Numbered from the stretch's first letter, positions 15,963 to 26,831 are shown. The stretch is DNA of 33,267 bases from Escherichia sp. MOD1-EC7003 (GCF_002965065.1 NZ_PTRE01000075.1:1-33267), one strand, 5' to 3'. Numbers and translations are program-made. The notes: generated by a model from the sequence alone, not told the origin.

Positions 15963-16456
15963 TGAACATTACGCTCGCCCGCATTGATGACCGCCTAATC
16001 CACGGACAGGTCACCACCGTATGGTCGAAAGTGGCTAACGCTCAGCGCATCATTATCTGTAATGACGAGGTGTATAACGATGAAGTGCGTCGGACATTAT
16101 TGCGCCAGGCTGCCCCGCCGGGAATGAAAGTCAATGTGGTCGATATTGAAAAAGCCGTCGCGGTTTATCACAACCCACAATATCAGGACGAAACCGTATT
16201 TTATCTTTTTACTCGGCCTCAGGATGCCTTAGCGATGATTCGCCAGGGGGTAAAAATAGGTACGCTGAATATTGGTGGAATGGCCTGGTGCCCGGGAAAA
16301 AAACAGTTAACTAAAGCGGTTTCATTAGATGATGATGATATTAACGCATTTCATGAATTAAATAATCTTGGCGTCACACTGGATTTACGCGTCGTAGCGT
16401 CAGATCCCTCAATCAATATTATAGACATAATAAACGAACAGTTAGTCGAAAATTAA
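15962..16456 (+). CDS. sorB: Sorbose PTS EIIB component SorB
   Basis: SorB transfers phosphate from SorF to incoming sorbose. The 164-residue protein has the mannose-family EIIB signature at its start, ARIDDRLIHGQVTTVW, with phosphorylated His14. NIGGMAWCPGKKQLTKAVSL near 105 is the usual second block. The start codon overlaps the sorF stop. A 65-bp gap with a hairpin separates it from sorA. Confidence 0.95.
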   Translation: MNITLARIDDRLIHGQVTTVWSKVANAQRIIICNDEVYNDEVRRTLLRQAAPPGMKVNVVDIEKAVAVYHNPQYQDETVFYLFTRPQDALAMIRQGVKIGTLNIGGMAWCPGKKQLTKAVSLDDDDINAFHELNNLGVTLDLRVVASDPSINIIDIINEQLVEN

Positions 16457-16464
16457 ATAATAGC

Positions 16465-16490
16465 GCCTGTGTACATATGCTTTAACAGGC
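16465..16490 (+). promoter_or_regulatory. Intercistronic hairpin between sorB and sorA
   Basis: gcctgt (16465) and acaggc (16485) form a 6-bp stem in the only large gap among the PTS genes. It may set the ratio of soluble to membrane components by mRNA processing; it has no T run. Confidence 0.4.
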
Positions 16491-16521
16491 AGGGATGACG
16501 ACACTTAAAAGGTGACAAATT

Positions 16522-17319
16522 ATGGAAATAAGTACCCTACAAATCATTGCCATATTTCTTTTTTCCTGTATTGCCGGAATGGGCAGCGTGCTGGATGAAT
16601 TTCAGACTCATCGCCCGTTAATTGCCTGTACGGTGATTGGTTTAATTCTCGGTGATTTAAAAACCGGAATTATGCTCGGTGGTACGCTGGAATTGATAGC
16701 TCTCGGCTGGATGAACGTCGGCGCGGCGCAATCTCCGGATTCTGCACTCGCCAGCATAATCTCTGCCATTCTGGTTATCGTTGGTCAGCAAAGTATCGCC
16801 ACCGGTATCGCCATCGCGTTGCCTGTGGCTGCGGCAGGCCAGGTGCTTACTGTGTTTGCCCGCACCATCACCGTAGTATTCCAGCACGCGGCTGATAAAG
16901 CAGCGGAAGAAGCACAGTTTCGCACTCTCGATATTCTGCATGTCTCCGCGCTTGGCGTGCAAGCGCTGCGCGTTGCTATTCCGGCACTGATTGTCTCACT
17001 GTTCGTCAGCGCCGATATGGTGAGCAATATGTTGAACGCCATTCCCGAATTTGTAACCCGTGGATTGCAGATTGCTGGCGGTTTTATCGTGGTGGTCGGT
17101 TACGCCATGGTGCTACGCATGATGGGTGTAAAATATTTGATGCCTTTCTTCTTCCTCGGCTTCCTCGCAGGTGGCTACCTCGATCTCAGTCTGCTGGCAT
17201 TCGGTGGCGTCGGCGTGATCATGGCCCTGGTCTACATCCAGCTAAATCCACAGTGGCGTAAAACTGAACCTCAACTCCAGGCCACCGCTTCCACCACCCT
17301 TGACCAACTTGACGATTAA
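16522..17319 (+). CDS. sorA: Sorbose PTS EIIC permease SorA
   Basis: SorA is one of two membrane subunits of the sorbose permease. The 265-residue protein is hydrophobic throughout and opens with LQIIAIFLFSCIAGMGSVLD. It carries the mannose-family EIIC block IMLGGTLELIALGWMNVGAA near 50-70 and GFIVVVGYAMVLRMMGVKYL near 190. It starts behind AAAGGTG. The polar C-terminus should be cytoplasmic. It is intact. Confidence 0.95.
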   Translation: MEISTLQIIAIFLFSCIAGMGSVLDEFQTHRPLIACTVIGLILGDLKTGIMLGGTLELIALGWMNVGAAQSPDSALASIISAILVIVGQQSIATGIAIALPVAAAGQVLTVFARTITVVFQHAADKAAEEAQFRTLDILHVSALGVQALRVAIPALIVSLFVSADMVSNMLNAIPEFVTRGLQIAGGFIVVVGYAMVLRMMGVKYLMPFFFLGFLAGGYLDLSLLAFGGVGVIMALVYIQLNPQWRKTEPQLQATASTTLDQLDD

Positions 17320-17329
17320 CGGAGCCATC

Positions 17330-18154
17330 ATGGAACAGAGAAAAATTACACGCAGCGATCTGGTGAGCATGTTTCTGCGCTCCAACCTGCAACAGGCGTC
17401 CTTCAACTTTGAACGCATTCATGGGCTGGGCTTTTGCTACGACATGATCCCCGCTATCAAACGACTCTACCCATTAAAAGAGGATCAGGTTGCGGCGCTC
17501 AGGCGACACCTGGTGTTCTTCAATACCACGCCAGCCGTGTGTGGTCCGGTCATCGGCGTGACCGCCGCCATGGAAGAAGCGCGCGCCAACGGTGCAGAAA
17601 TTGATGATGGCACCATTAACGGCATCAAAGTTGGCCTGATGGGCCCACTGGCCGGGGTCGGCGATCCGCTTGTGTGGGGAACCCTGCGCCCGATTACCGC
17701 CGCGTTCGGCGCCTCGCTGGCACTGTCCGGCAACATTCTTGGCCCGCTGCTGTTCTTCTTTATTTTCAACGCAGTGCGTCTGGCAATGAAGTGGTATGGC
17801 CTACAGCTCGGCTTTCGCAAAGGCGTGAATATCGTCAGCGACATGGGCGGGAATGTGCTGCAAAAACTGACTGAGGGCGCGTCAATTCTTGGCCTGTTTG
17901 TGATGGGCGTGCTGGTCACCAAATGGACGTCAATCAACGTGCCGCTGGTCGTCTCGCAAACACCTGCCGCAGACGGTTCTACCGTCACCATGACCGTGCA
18001 GAACATTCTTGACCAGCTCTGCCCTGGCCTGCTGGCGCTGGGTTTGACGTTGCTGATGGTGCGTTTGCTCAACAAAAAAATTAACCCTGTATGGCTGATC
18101 TTCGCCCTGTTTGGCTTAGGGATTATCGGCAATGCACTGGGCTTCCTGTCCTGA
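17330..18154 (+). CDS. sorM: Sorbose PTS EIID permease SorM
   Basis: SorM completes the membrane part of the sorbose permease with SorA. The start at 17330 (MEQRKITRSDL) lies 10 bp after the sorA stop behind CGGAG; the earlier ATG at 17300 is inside sorA. The 274-residue protein has the EIID hallmarks NFERIHGLGFCYDMIPAIKR near 25, HLVFFNTTPAVCGPVIGVTA near 60 and LMGPLAGVGDPLVWGTLRP near 100. Hydrophobic segments lie in its C-terminal half. It is intact. Confidence 0.95.
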   Translation: MEQRKITRSDLVSMFLRSNLQQASFNFERIHGLGFCYDMIPAIKRLYPLKEDQVAALRRHLVFFNTTPAVCGPVIGVTAAMEEARANGAEIDDGTINGIKVGLMGPLAGVGDPLVWGTLRPITAAFGASLALSGNILGPLLFFFIFNAVRLAMKWYGLQLGFRKGVNIVSDMGGNVLQKLTEGASILGLFVMGVLVTKWTSINVPLVVSQTPAADGSTVTMTVQNILDQLCPGLLALGLTLLMVRLLNKKINPVWLIFALFGLGIIGNALGFLS

Positions 18155-18160
18155 TTCTTC

Positions 18161-18182
18161 GCCCCGGTGCGACTGCCGGGGC
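18161..18182 (+). promoter_or_regulatory. GC-rich hairpin between sorM and sorE
   Basis: gccccgg and ccggggc form a perfect 7-bp GC-rich stem with an 8-base loop just after the sorM stop. There is no T run, so it is better read as an mRNA-stability or attenuation hairpin than as a terminator. Confidence 0.5.
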
Positions 18183-18205
18183 CATCGCTAAACATGAGGT
18201 GGTTT

Positions 18206-19434
18206 ATGAAAACAACTGCTCTGCGTCTTTATGGCAAACGTGACCTGCGTCTGGAAACATTTGACCTTCCTGAAATGCAGGAAAATGAAATTCTGGCGAC
18301 GGTCATCACTGACAGCCTGTGTCTTTCCTCCTGGAAAGAGGCCAATCTGGGCGAAAACCACAAAAAAGTGCCCGACGATGTGGCGACCAATCCCATCATC
18401 ATCGGCCATGAATTTTGCGGCGATATTCTGGCCGTCGGTAAAAAGTGGCAGCACAAGTTCCGGCCCGGCCAGCGCTATGTGATTCAGGCCAACCTGCAAC
18501 TGCCGGATCGCCCGGACTGCCCCGGCTACTCCTTCCCGTGGGTGGGCGGCGAAGCCACGCATGTGGTTATCCCAAATGAGGTCATGGAACAGGATTGCCT
18601 GCTGGCATACGAAGGCGAAACTTACTTTGAAGGCTCGCTGGTTGAACCGCTCTCCTGCGTGATTGGCGCATTCAACGCCAACTATCATCGCAGGAAGGCT
18701 CTTATAACCACACGATGGGGATTTACCCGCAAGGACGCACACTGATCCTCGGCGGCACCGGCCCGATGGGGCTTCTGGCGATCGATTATGCGCTGCATGG
18801 GCCGGTTAATCCGTCGCTGCTCGTCATTACCGATACTGACAACGATAAATTGAGTTATGCGCGGAAGCACTATCCATCAGAACCGCAAACGCTGATTCAT
18901 TACCTCAATGCCGCCGATGCATCATTTGATACGTTAATGGCACTGAGCGGCGGTCACGGTTTCGATGATATTTTCGTCTTTGTCCCCAATGAAGGACTAG
19001 TGACTCTTGCCTCCTCCTTGCTGGCGACAGATGGTTGCCTGAATTTCTTCGCCGGGCCGCAGGATAAACTCTTCAGCGCACCGATTAATTTCTATGATGT
19101 GCATTATGCCTTTACCCATTACGTTGGCACGTCAGGCGGCAATACCGACGACATGCGCGCAGCGGTTAAACTGATCGAAGAGAAAAAAGTGCAGGCAGCA
19201 AAAGTGGTAACACATATTCTTGGGCTGAATGCTGCGGGCGAAACCACGCTTGAGTTACCTACTGTCGGCGGCGGGAAAAAGCTGGTGTATACCGGAAAAT
19301 TCCTGCCGCTGACGTCACTCACGCAGATTCAGGATGAAGCCCTGGCGGCGATTTTGGCGCGTCATCAGGGGATCTGGTCCGGTGAGGCAGAGCAATATCT
19401 GCTCACTCATGCAGAGGCAATTAACCATGATTAA
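18206..19434 (+). pseudogene. sorE: sorE, L-sorbose 1-phosphate reductase, broken by a one-base deletion
   Basis: SorE reduces L-sorbose 1-phosphate to D-sorbitol 6-phosphate; it belongs to the zinc-type alcohol dehydrogenase superfamily. The start at 18206 follows GAGGTGG. The N-terminal half (IIGHEFCGDILAVGKKW, EGSLVEPLSCVIGAF) reads to NANYH near 18687 and then shifts, stopping at 18745. The correct continuation (QEGSYNHTMGIYPQG) is in the next frame, where the nucleotide-binding motif LILGGTGPMGLLAIDYAL follows, reading to HD-stop at 19434. The span of 1229 bases is one short of 410 codons. The lesion at about 18688-18691 is a single missing base (catcgcagg). Unless it is a sequencing error, sorbose catabolism is blocked after uptake. 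Confidence 0.92.
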
Positions 19435-20239
19435 TCGCGATACTCAACTCTGCATGTCGCTGGCTGGTCGCCCCGGCAACTTCGGCACACGTTTTCACAA
19501 TTATCTGTATGAAACGCTGGGGCTGAATTTCATCTACAAAGCGTTCACCACACAGGATATTGAGGCGGCGGTGAAAGGTGTTCGCGCATTAGGTATTCGC
19601 GGCTGTGCTGTGTCGATGCCGTTTAAAGAAAGCTGTATGCCCTTTCTCGATGCTATCGATCCGTCGGCAAGGGTTATTGATTCTGTGAATACCATCGTGA
19701 ATGACGACGGCAAGCTGACGGGATTTAACACTGACTACATCGCGGTGAAAAGCCTGATTATTCACCACCAGCTCAATACCACCAAACGGGTGATGATTCG
19801 TGGTAGTGGCGGCATGGGCAAAGCGGTAATTGCCGCCTTTCGCGACGCGGGGTTTACGGATGTCATCATCGCCGCCCGCAACCACGAGAGCGGCCCGGCG
19901 CTGGCGAAACAGTATGGCTTTCGGTGGCAACCACAGCCAGAAGGAATCGACTGCGACATTCTGGTTAACGTGACGCCTGTCGGCATGAGCGGTGGTAAAG
20001 AGAGCCATGAGCTGGCCTTTAGCGAGGCAATGATCTCTGCGGCAAGTATCGTTTTTGACGTCGTGGCATTGCCGCCGGAAACGCCGCTCATTCGCCTGGC
20101 GCAACAGCTTGATAAGCAGACAATCAGTGGCGCAGAGGTGATAGCCTTACAGGCCGTCGAACAATTCGCGATGTATACCGGCGTACGACCTGATGTGCAG
20201 CTGATTGCTGAAGCGGCACAATTTGCACGAGAAGGATAA
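19427..20239 (+). CDS. Shikimate dehydrogenase-like (AroE-family) oxidoreductase
   Basis: The 270-residue protein is an AroE/YdiB-type NAD(P)-dependent dehydrogenase. The substrate domain shows GCAVSMPFKESC near 60, with the catalytic Lys, and NTIVNDDGKLTGFNTDY near 85. The cofactor domain has RGSGGMGKA near 125 and VNVTPVGMSGG near 183. It opens MINRDTQLCMSLAGRPGNFG instead of the usual short SHS substrate motif, so it probably is not housekeeping AroE; true substrate unknown. Its ATG overlaps the end of sorE by 8 bp, making it the last gene of the sor operon. It is not part of the seven-gene Klebsiella-type sor set as I recall it. Confidence 0.85.
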   Translation: MINRDTQLCMSLAGRPGNFGTRFHNYLYETLGLNFIYKAFTTQDIEAAVKGVRALGIRGCAVSMPFKESCMPFLDAIDPSARVIDSVNTIVNDDGKLTGFNTDYIAVKSLIIHHQLNTTKRVMIRGSGGMGKAVIAAFRDAGFTDVIIAARNHESGPALAKQYGFRWQPQPEGIDCDILVNVTPVGMSGGKESHELAFSEAMISAASIVFDVVALPPETPLIRLAQQLDKQTISGAEVIALQAVEQFAMYTGVRPDVQLIAEAAQFAREG

Positions 20240-20293
20240 GAAACATCAGTGCCTTAACGGGCGCTCAGATTGTTGGCAAAGTGCGCATTGTTC

Positions 20294-20394
<101 letters not shown>

Positions 20395-20517
20395 ATGCTG
20401 TGTTTGTCATCAGTCTCAGCGTCTGGTGCAATACGCAACATCGTGAGCCATGTCAGTAAGCGGTTAACATCACAGTGGTAGCATACCTCCCGAGATTTCT
20501 TACTAACCGGAGAAGTA

Positions 20518-21207
20518 ATGGAACTGCTTTTATTGAGTAACTCGACGCTGCCGGGTAAAGCCTGGCTGGAACATGCGCTGCCGCTGATTGCTGAACAGTT
20601 GCAAGGGCGCCGTTCAGCGGTGTTTATCCCTTTCGCTGGCGTAACGCAGACCTGGGATGATTACACAGCGAAAACGGCTGCTGTTCTCGCTCCGCTGGGT
20701 GTTTCTGTCACCGGTATTCATAGCGTCACCGATCCCGTTGCCGCGATTGAAAATGCGGAAATTGTGATTGTCGGCGGCGGTAATACTTTCCAGTTGCTGA
20801 AACAGTGCCGCGAGCGCGGGCTGCTGGCACCAATTACTGACGTGGTTAAACGTGGCGAGCTGTATATTGGCTGGAGCGCAGGCGCTAACCTTGCTTGCCC
20901 AACCATTCGTACTACCAACGATATGCCGATTGTCGATCCACAAGGTTTCGATGCGCTGAATCTGTTCCCGCTGCAAATTAACCCGCACTTCACCAACGCG
21001 CTGCCGGAAGGCCATAAAGGTGAAACCCGTGAGCAGCGTATTCGCGAACTGCTGGTAGTCGCGCCAGAACTGACGATTATTGGTTTACCGGAAGGTAACT
21101 GGATCACGGTGAGTAAAGGTCACGCTACGCTGGGTGGCCCGAATACCACTTATGTGTTTAAGGCTGGTGAAGAAGCGGTTCCACTGGAAGCTGGACACCG
21201 TTTTTAA
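20518..21207 (+). CDS. pepE: Peptidase E (alpha-aspartyl dipeptidase)
   Basis: PepE hydrolyses dipeptides with N-terminal aspartate in the cytosol. The 229-residue protein is full length. The nucleophile Ser120 is in the elbow GWSAGAN, and [20 protein letters not shown] near 155 carries the conserved His. [11 protein letters not shown] near 85 is also a family block. The start follows CCGGAGA. It is intact. Confidence 0.96.
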   Translation: MELLLLSNSTLPGKAWLEHALPLIAEQLQGRRSAVFIPFAGVTQTWDDYTAKTAAVLAPLGVSVTGIHSVTDPVAAIENAEIVIVGGGNTFQLLKQCRERGLLAPITDVVKRGELYIGWSAGANLACPTIRTTNDMPIVDPQGFDALNLFPLQINPHFTNALPEGHKGETREQRIRELLVVAPELTIIGLPEGNWITVSKGHATLGGPNTTYVFKAGEEAVPLEAGHRF

Positions 21208-21209
21208 GT

Positions 21210-21288
21210 AAATTGCCGGATGCATCATCCGGCATCTTGTACATAGCGCCTGATGTGATGCTTTACGCGTCTTATCAGGCCTACAGGA
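21210..21288. repeat. REP elements between pepE and yjbB
   Basis: attgccggatgcatcatccggca forms one short REP palindrome and cctgatgtgatgctttacgcgtcttatcaggcctac a second, inverted one. They fill the 89-bp gap between two convergent genes. Confidence 0.85.
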
Positions 21289-21296
21289 TCACGGTA

Positions 21297-22928
21297 TTAA
21301 TACTCGTCCCGCCCCTCATCTTCATCCGGCTGTTCCAGCACACTGTAAGCGACTGAACAAAACAGCGAGTTCAGGCGCTGCATGTCTCCCAGTAAGCCTA
21401 AATGTAGCGAACTGGTTTCAATGCTCTGCACGTTTTGCTGATGTAGGCGATCGACGTGAGCGTGGGAATAGCGGCGATTAAGAATGCGAAAACGATGCTT
21501 GCTGCGGCGCAAACGACGGGCACTGGTAACATCGCCAGAAAAGAAAACCGACATTGCCAGTTTTAAATTACTGAGCAATTGCTCATAGAGCGCATCCAGT
21601 TCCTTCAAGCCATCAAGCGAAAATGCTCGCCTTGCTGCCAGCGATTTGTCGGCAATTTCACTGCCCATGCGCTCGACGATATCGGAGGCTTGTTCAAGGT
21701 TGAGCGACATTTCAATAATCTCAGCCCAGCGACGCGACTCTTCCTCTGCCAGCTCTTCTTTTGGCATCCGCGCCAGATACAGCTTAATGGCGGTGTAGAG
21801 GACGTTGATATCATCAGCCAGCTTACGCAGCTCTTTCTCCTGCCGTGGCTCGCCGTGTATCACTTTATTCAGCCCTTCCATCATCTGTTCCATGGCGTCG
21901 CCAATGCGCAGGGTTTCGCGGGCGGCGTTCGCCAGAGCAAGCGTGGGCGTATCCAGCGCGCTGACATCCAGATGTTTGGGCCGTAGCTGGGTATCCAGTT
22001 CCGGTTCATCGCGAATAATCGTTTTGCAAAACCGTGCCATCGGGTCAACGAATGGCAGCATAACCAGGCAGCGTGCAAGGTTGTAGAAGACGTGGAAATA
22101 GATCACCAGCTCCGCTTTTGGCAATGACAACTTCCCCATTGTCTCTGCCAGCAAATGGACAAATGGCAGGATAATCAGGCTACCCACCAGCTTAAACAAC
22201 AGACTACCCAGCGCGACACGGCGAGCTGCGGCATTGGCGGCACTGTTGTTGAGCATCGCCAGCAGGCCGGAGCCGAGGTTAGCACCAATCACCAGACACA
22301 GTGCCACGGGAAAGGAGATAATGCCTGCGGCGGTCAGAGTCGCGGTCAGCAGTACAGCAGCAAGGCTGGAGTAGCTGATAATGGCGAACATCGCGCCAAT
22401 CAGCGCATCCAGCAGAATGTCTCCCGTCAGCGAGGCAAAAATAACCTGAACGCCGTTTGCCTGGGTGATCGGCGTTACGGCCTGCACAATCAATTCCAGC
22501 GCCAGTAAAATCAGCCCAAGACCAATACCGACGCGGCCCAGTTGCCCGGCGCGTGACTGTTTACGTCCGAGGAAAAAAATCACGCCGATAAAAATAAGTA
22601 ACGGTGACAACCAGGATAAATCGAAGGTGAGAATACGCGCCATTAGCGCCGTCCCGACATCTGCACCCAGCACAATAACCAGAGCCGGTGCGAGGGCAAC
22701 CAGATCCTGAGCAACGAAGGAGGTCACCAGCATGGTGGTGGCATTACTGCTCTGCACCAGTGCAGTAACACCAATCCCCGCGCAAAAGGCGAGCGGCTTC
22801 TTTTCGACGCTCCGGCTAAGGACCGTTCGCAGGCGCGCCCCGAAGACGCGCATTACGCCTGTTCGAACAATATGAGTCCCCCAGACCAACAGGGCGACGG
22901 CAGAAAGCAGGTGAAGCAGCGTTAACAC
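21297..22928 (-). CDS. yjbB: Na+/phosphate cotransporter-like protein YjbB
   Basis: YjbB is an inner-membrane protein of the NptA/PNaS family with a C-terminal PhoU-like domain, linked to phosphate export in E. coli. The 543-residue product shows the duplicated transporter motif: GVTALVQSSNATTMLVTSFV near 55 and a second half with CLVIGANLGSGLLAMLNNSA near 215. The C-terminal part from about 340 is polar and helical with two PhoU-type repeats (LRIGDAMEQMMEGL, MSLNLEQASDIVERMG). It is full length. Confidence 0.94.
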   Translation of the reverse strand: MLTLLHLLSAVALLVWGTHIVRTGVMRVFGARLRTVLSRSVEKKPLAFCAGIGVTALVQSSNATTMLVTSFVAQDLVALAPALVIVLGADVGTALMARILTFDLSWLSPLLIFIGVIFFLGRKQSRAGQLGRVGIGLGLILLALELIVQAVTPITQANGVQVIFASLTGDILLDALIGAMFAIISYSSLAAVLLTATLTAAGIISFPVALCLVIGANLGSGLLAMLNNSAANAAARRVALGSLLFKLVGSLIILPFVHLLAETMGKLSLPKAELVIYFHVFYNLARCLVMLPFVDPMARFCKTIIRDEPELDTQLRPKHLDVSALDTPTLALANAARETLRIGDAMEQMMEGLNKVIHGEPRQEKELRKLADDINVLYTAIKLYLARMPKEELAEEESRRWAEIIEMSLNLEQASDIVERMGSEIADKSLAARRAFSLDGLKELDALYEQLLSNLKLAMSVFFSGDVTSARRLRRSKHRFRILNRRYSHAHVDRLHQQNVQSIETSSLHLGLLGDMQRLNSLFCSVAYSVLEQPDEDEGRDEY

Positions 22929-23091
22929 GAGTTCAGGTTCTCCTTATCGTTATATGTTCCTGAAGCAATTAAATGCCCAAAGGACCGGAAACACGCTGAC
23001 TGGCATCTTTATTGTGCCTTTTGGCATTCGTTTTTCCGGCTAAGATTATTCCAGCCTGATTCCAGTATAAGTGTTTCATATTAATAAAGAG

Positions 23092-23120
23092 ACAGGGCAC
23101 TCATTGAGCGCCCTGTTTGT
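23092..23120 (-). terminator. metH terminator
   Basis: The inverted repeat acagggc/gccctgt (23092 and 23110), with further partial pairing inside, lies 28 bp after the metH stop. On the minus strand it is followed by ctcttta. The 219-bp gap 22929-23147 holds nothing else that I can identify. Confidence 0.7.
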
Positions 23121-23147
23121 TGTAAGGAAAAGTGACAGATTTGTGAA

Positions 23148-26100
23148 TCAGTCCGCGTCATAGCCCAGATTCGGTGCCAGCCAGCGCTCAACATCAGCAA
23201 CGCTCATACCTTTACGGCGGGCATAGTCTTCAACCTGGTCGCGCTGAATTTGCGCTACCGCGTAATACTTGCTGTCCGGATGACTGAAGTACCAACCCGA
23301 AACCGACGCACCAGGCCACATCGCGAAAGATTCCGTGAGTTTCATGCCGGTATGTTTTTCCACTTCCAGCAGCTCCCAAATGGTGGCTTTTTCCGTATGT
23401 TCCGGGCAGGCCGGGTAGCCCGGTGCCGGGCGGATACCCTGATAGTTTTCGCGGATCAGCTCTTCGTTGTTGAGGTTCTCGTTCGGCGCATAACCCCAGT
23501 AAACTTTGCGTACACGCTCATGGAGATACTCCGCAAAGGCTTCTGCCAGACGGTCAGCAAGCGCTTTCACCATGATTTTATTGTAATCATCGTGCTGTGC
23601 TTCGAAGGCATCAGCCAGTGCGTCCTCTTCCAGTCCACCAGTCACGGCAAATGCACCGATATAATCCGCTTTGCCAGATAGCTTCGGCGCAACGAAGTCA
23701 GCGAGACAGTAGTTAGCGAAGCCCGTTTTTTCGGTCTGTTGACGCAGATGGTAGCTGACGTTGATCACATGTGTACGCGTTTCGTCACGGTAGATTTCAA
23801 TGTCATCGCCCACACGGTTTGCCGGGAACAGCCCCACCACGCCACGCGGGTTGAGCGTTTTTTCGGCGCTTAATTTATCCAACATGTCGTTGGCATCTTT
23901 GAACAGCCGCCGCGCCTCAACGCCGACCACTTCATCTTCCAGAATACGCGGATACTTCCCGGCAAGCGACCAGGTCATAAAGAACGGCGTCCAGTCGATG
24001 TAATTACGTAGCGTTTCGATACTGGCTTCAACTTCCTGCACGCCGAGACGATGCGCCACCGGCGGCGTGTAAGCCTGCCAGTCAAAAGCGAAATCATTAT
24101 CGCGCGCCGCTTCCAGCGTGACTGGCGATGTGCGCGGTTTCTTGCGCCCGTGTTGAATACGCACGGTTTCGTACTCCTTGCGGATACGAGCAACAAAATC
24201 ATCGTGCTGAGTGTCGGAAAGCAGCGCCGCCACCACACCAACGGTGCGTGAGGCGTTCTGCACATATACCGTCGGGCCGCTGTAGTTTTGCTCAATTTTC
24301 ACCGCCGTGTGCGCTTTTGAGGTCGTTGCGCCGCCAATCAATAACGGAATGGTGAAGCCCTGACGCTCCATCTCTTTCGCCACGTTGACCATTTCGTCCA
24401 GCGATGGCGTGATCAATCCCGAAAGGCCAATCAAATCAGCATTCACTTCTTTGGCAGTGCGGAGGATTTTTTCCGCAGGCACCATCACGCCGAGATCGAC
24501 AATTTCGTAATTGTTACATTGCAGCACCACACCAACGATATTTTTACCGATATCGTGGACGTCACCCTTCACTGTAGCGATCACCATCTTGCCGTTGGTT
24601 TTGCCCTGCTCTTTGCTGGCTTCAATAAACGGTTCGAGGTAGGCCACCGCCTGCTTCATCACGCGCGCCGATTTCACCACCTGTGGCAGGAACATTTTCC
24701 CTTCGCCAAACAGATCGCCGACCACGTTCATGCCGTCCATCAGCGGGCCTTCAATCACTTCAATCGGGCGTGTAGCCTGCTGGCGGGCTTCTTCGGTATC
24801 CTGCTCGATAAACTCGGTAATGCCTTTGACCAGCGAGTACTCCAGACGTTTATTCACTTCCCACGAGCGCCACTCTGCCTGCTGGGCGTTAGCGGTATCG
24901 TCGGTTTTGCTGCCGCGATATTGCTCGGCAAGCTCCAGTAAACGCTCGGTGCCATCGTCGCGACGATTGAGGATCACATCTTCTACCGCGTCGCGCAGCG
25001 ACGTGGGCAAGTCGTCATAGATTGCCAGTTGCCCGGCGTTGACGATCCCCATATCCATACCGTTACGAATAGCGTAGTAGAGGAACACCGCGTGAATAGC
25101 TTCGCGCACCGGATCGTTGCCACGGAATGAGAAAGAAACGTTAGAAACACCGCCAGAAATCAGCGCATGCGGCAGTTCGCGTTTAATATCTTCACACGCG
25201 CCGATAAAGTCCTGCGCGTAATTGTTGTGCTCTTCAATGCCGGTGGCGACCGCGAAGATGTTCGGATCGAAGATGATATCTTCCGGCGGGAAGCCAACCT
25301 CTTCGGTGAGGATTTTGTACGCCCGACGGCAAATCTCGATTTTCCGTGCGCGGGTATCGGCCTGTCCCTGCTCGTCAAAGGCCATCACCACTACTGCCGC
25401 ACCGTAGCGACGCAACAATTTCGCGTGATGGACAAAGGCATCGACGCCCTCTTTCATCGAGATAGAGTTAACAATGCCTTTACCCTGAATACACTTCAGA
25501 CCTTTTTCAATGACGCCCCATTTTGAGGAGTCGATCATAATCGGCACGCGAGCAATATCCGGTTCACCGGCAATCAGATTGAGAAAACGCACCATCGCCG
25601 CTTCAGCGTCGAGCATCCCTTCATCCATATTGATATCGATAATCTGCGCGCCGTTTTCCACCTGCTGACGCGCCACATCCAGCGCCTCGCTGTATTTCTC
25701 TTCTTTAATCAGTCGTTTGAACTTAGCGGAACCGGTGACGTTAGTCCGTTCGCCCACGTTCACAAACAGGCTGTCGTCACCAATGTTCAGCGGCTCCAGG
25801 CCAGCCAAACGACAGGCAACGGGAATCTCTGGCAGTTTGCGCGGCGTTAATCCTTCTACAGCACGACTCATCGCTGCAATATGTTGTGGCGTGGTGCCGC
25901 AGCAGCCGCCGACGATATTGAGAAAGCCCGCTTGCGCCCATTCGCGTATCTGTTTTGCCATCATGTCGGCGTCGAGATCATATTCACCAAAGGCGTTGGG
26001 CAACCCGGCGTTCGGGTGCGCGGTGACATAGCATTCCGCAATCCGCGACAGCTCCTGCACGTACTGGCGTAGTTCGTCTGGCCCCAGTGCACAGTTCAGG

Positions 26101-26831
26101 CCAAAGGTCAGCGCTTCGGCGTGGCGCAATGAGTTGTAAAACGCTTCGGTTGTTTGTCCGGAGAGTGTGCGCCCGGAGGCGTCGGTGATGGTACCGGAGA
26201 TCATAATCGGCAGCTCAACGTCCAGCGCTTCGAACTCCGTTTTCACCGCAAAGACCGCCGCTTTGGCGTTAAGGGTGTCGAAAACGGTTTCAATCAGGAT
26301 CAGATCCGCGCCACCTTCCACCAGCGCTTTGGTAGACTCGCGATAGGCCGCCACCAGCTGGTCAAAAGTGATATTACGGAATGCCGGATCGTTTACGTCC
26401 GGAGAGATAGACGCCGTGCGGTTGGTCGGGCCGAGAACACCGGCAACGTAGCGCGGTTTCTCTGGCGTGCGGGCGGTCCACTCATCAGCACAGGCGCGCG
26501 CCAGTTTCGCCGCCGTAAAGTTGATTTCTGCCGACAGGGATTCCATCTGGTAATCCGCCATCGCAATAGTCGTGGAGTTGAAGGTGTTGGTTTCGATGAT
26601 ATCCGCGCCCGCTTCAAAGTAAGCGTTATGGATAGCGGCGATCACTTCCGGTTTACTGAGCACCAGCAGGTCGTTGTTGCCTTTCAGATCGCATGGCCAG
26701 TCGGCAAAGCGTTCACCACGAAAATCGGCTTCGTTCAGTCGATAGCTCTGGATCATGGTGCCCATACCGCCGTCCAGCACCAGAATACGTTCATTTAACT
26801 GCGCACGCAGTTGTTCCACTTTGCTGCTCAC
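23148..26831 (-). CDS. metH: Cobalamin-dependent methionine synthase
   Basis: MetH transfers the methyl group of 5-methyltetrahydrofolate to homocysteine by way of cobalamin. Starting at the GTG at 26831 gives the usual 1227 residues; the ATG seven codons upstream is less likely. The homocysteine domain (to about 350) has zinc ligands in GLNCALG and GGCCGTTP. The folate domain (about 355-650) has [14 protein letters not shown]. The cobalamin domain has DVHDIGKN with the axial His. The AdoMet reactivation domain follows from about 900 ([17 protein letters not shown]-type block near the end). It has no lesion. It is divergent from iclR. Confidence 0.97.
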   Translation of the reverse strand: MSSKVEQLRAQLNERILVLDGGMGTMIQSYRLNEADFRGERFADWPCDLKGNNDLLVLSKPEVIAAIHNAYFEAGADIIETNTFNSTTIAMADYQMESLSAEINFTAAKLARACADEWTARTPEKPRYVAGVLGPTNRTASISPDVNDPAFRNITFDQLVAAYRESTKALVEGGADLILIETVFDTLNAKAAVFAVKTEFEALDVELPIMISGTITDASGRTLSGQTTEAFYNSLRHAEALTFGLNCALGPDELRQYVQELSRIAECYVTAHPNAGLPNAFGEYDLDADMMAKQIREWAQAGFLNIVGGCCGTTPQHIAAMSRAVEGLTPRKLPEIPVACRLAGLEPLNIGDDSLFVNVGERTNVTGSAKFKRLIKEEKYSEALDVARQQVENGAQIIDINMDEGMLDAEAAMVRFLNLIAGEPDIARVPIMIDSSKWGVIEKGLKCIQGKGIVNSISMKEGVDAFVHHAKLLRRYGAAVVVMAFDEQGQADTRARKIEICRRAYKILTEEVGFPPEDIIFDPNIFAVATGIEEHNNYAQDFIGACEDIKRELPHALISGGVSNVSFSFRGNDPVREAIHAVFLYYAIRNGMDMGIVNAGQLAIYDDLPTSLRDAVEDVILNRRDDGTERLLELAEQYRGSKTDDTANAQQAEWRSWEVNKRLEYSLVKGITEFIEQDTEEARQQATRPIEVIEGPLMDGMNVVGDLFGEGKMFLPQVVKSARVMKQAVAYLEPFIEASKEQGKTNGKMVIATVKGDVHDIGKNIVGVVLQCNNYEIVDLGVMVPAEKILRTAKEVNADLIGLSGLITPSLDEMVNVAKEMERQGFTIPLLIGGATTSKAHTAVKIEQNYSGPTVYVQNASRTVGVVAALLSDTQHDDFVARIRKEYETVRIQHGRKKPRTSPVTLEAARDNDFAFDWQAYTPPVAHRLGVQEVEASIETLRNYIDWTPFFMTWSLAGKYPRILEDEVVGVEARRLFKDANDMLDKLSAEKTLNPRGVVGLFPANRVGDDIEIYRDETRTHVINVSYHLRQQTEKTGFANYCLADFVAPKLSGKADYIGAFAVTGGLEEDALADAFEAQHDDYNKIMVKALADRLAEAFAEYLHERVRKVYWGYAPNENLNNEELIRENYQGIRPAPGYPACPEHTEKATIWELLEVEKHTGMKLTESFAMWPGASVSGWYFSHPDSKYYAVAQIQRDQVEDYARRKGMSVADVERWLAPNLGYDAD

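Noticed and set aside
18715-19434. An independent dehydrogenase gene after the first sorE part
   Set aside because: It continues sorE exactly one base out of frame and lacks a ribosome site; the whole span is one base short of a full gene.
26154-26798. A 214-codon open frame antisense to metH
   Set aside because: Shadow frame over a conserved domain, without start signals or family motifs.
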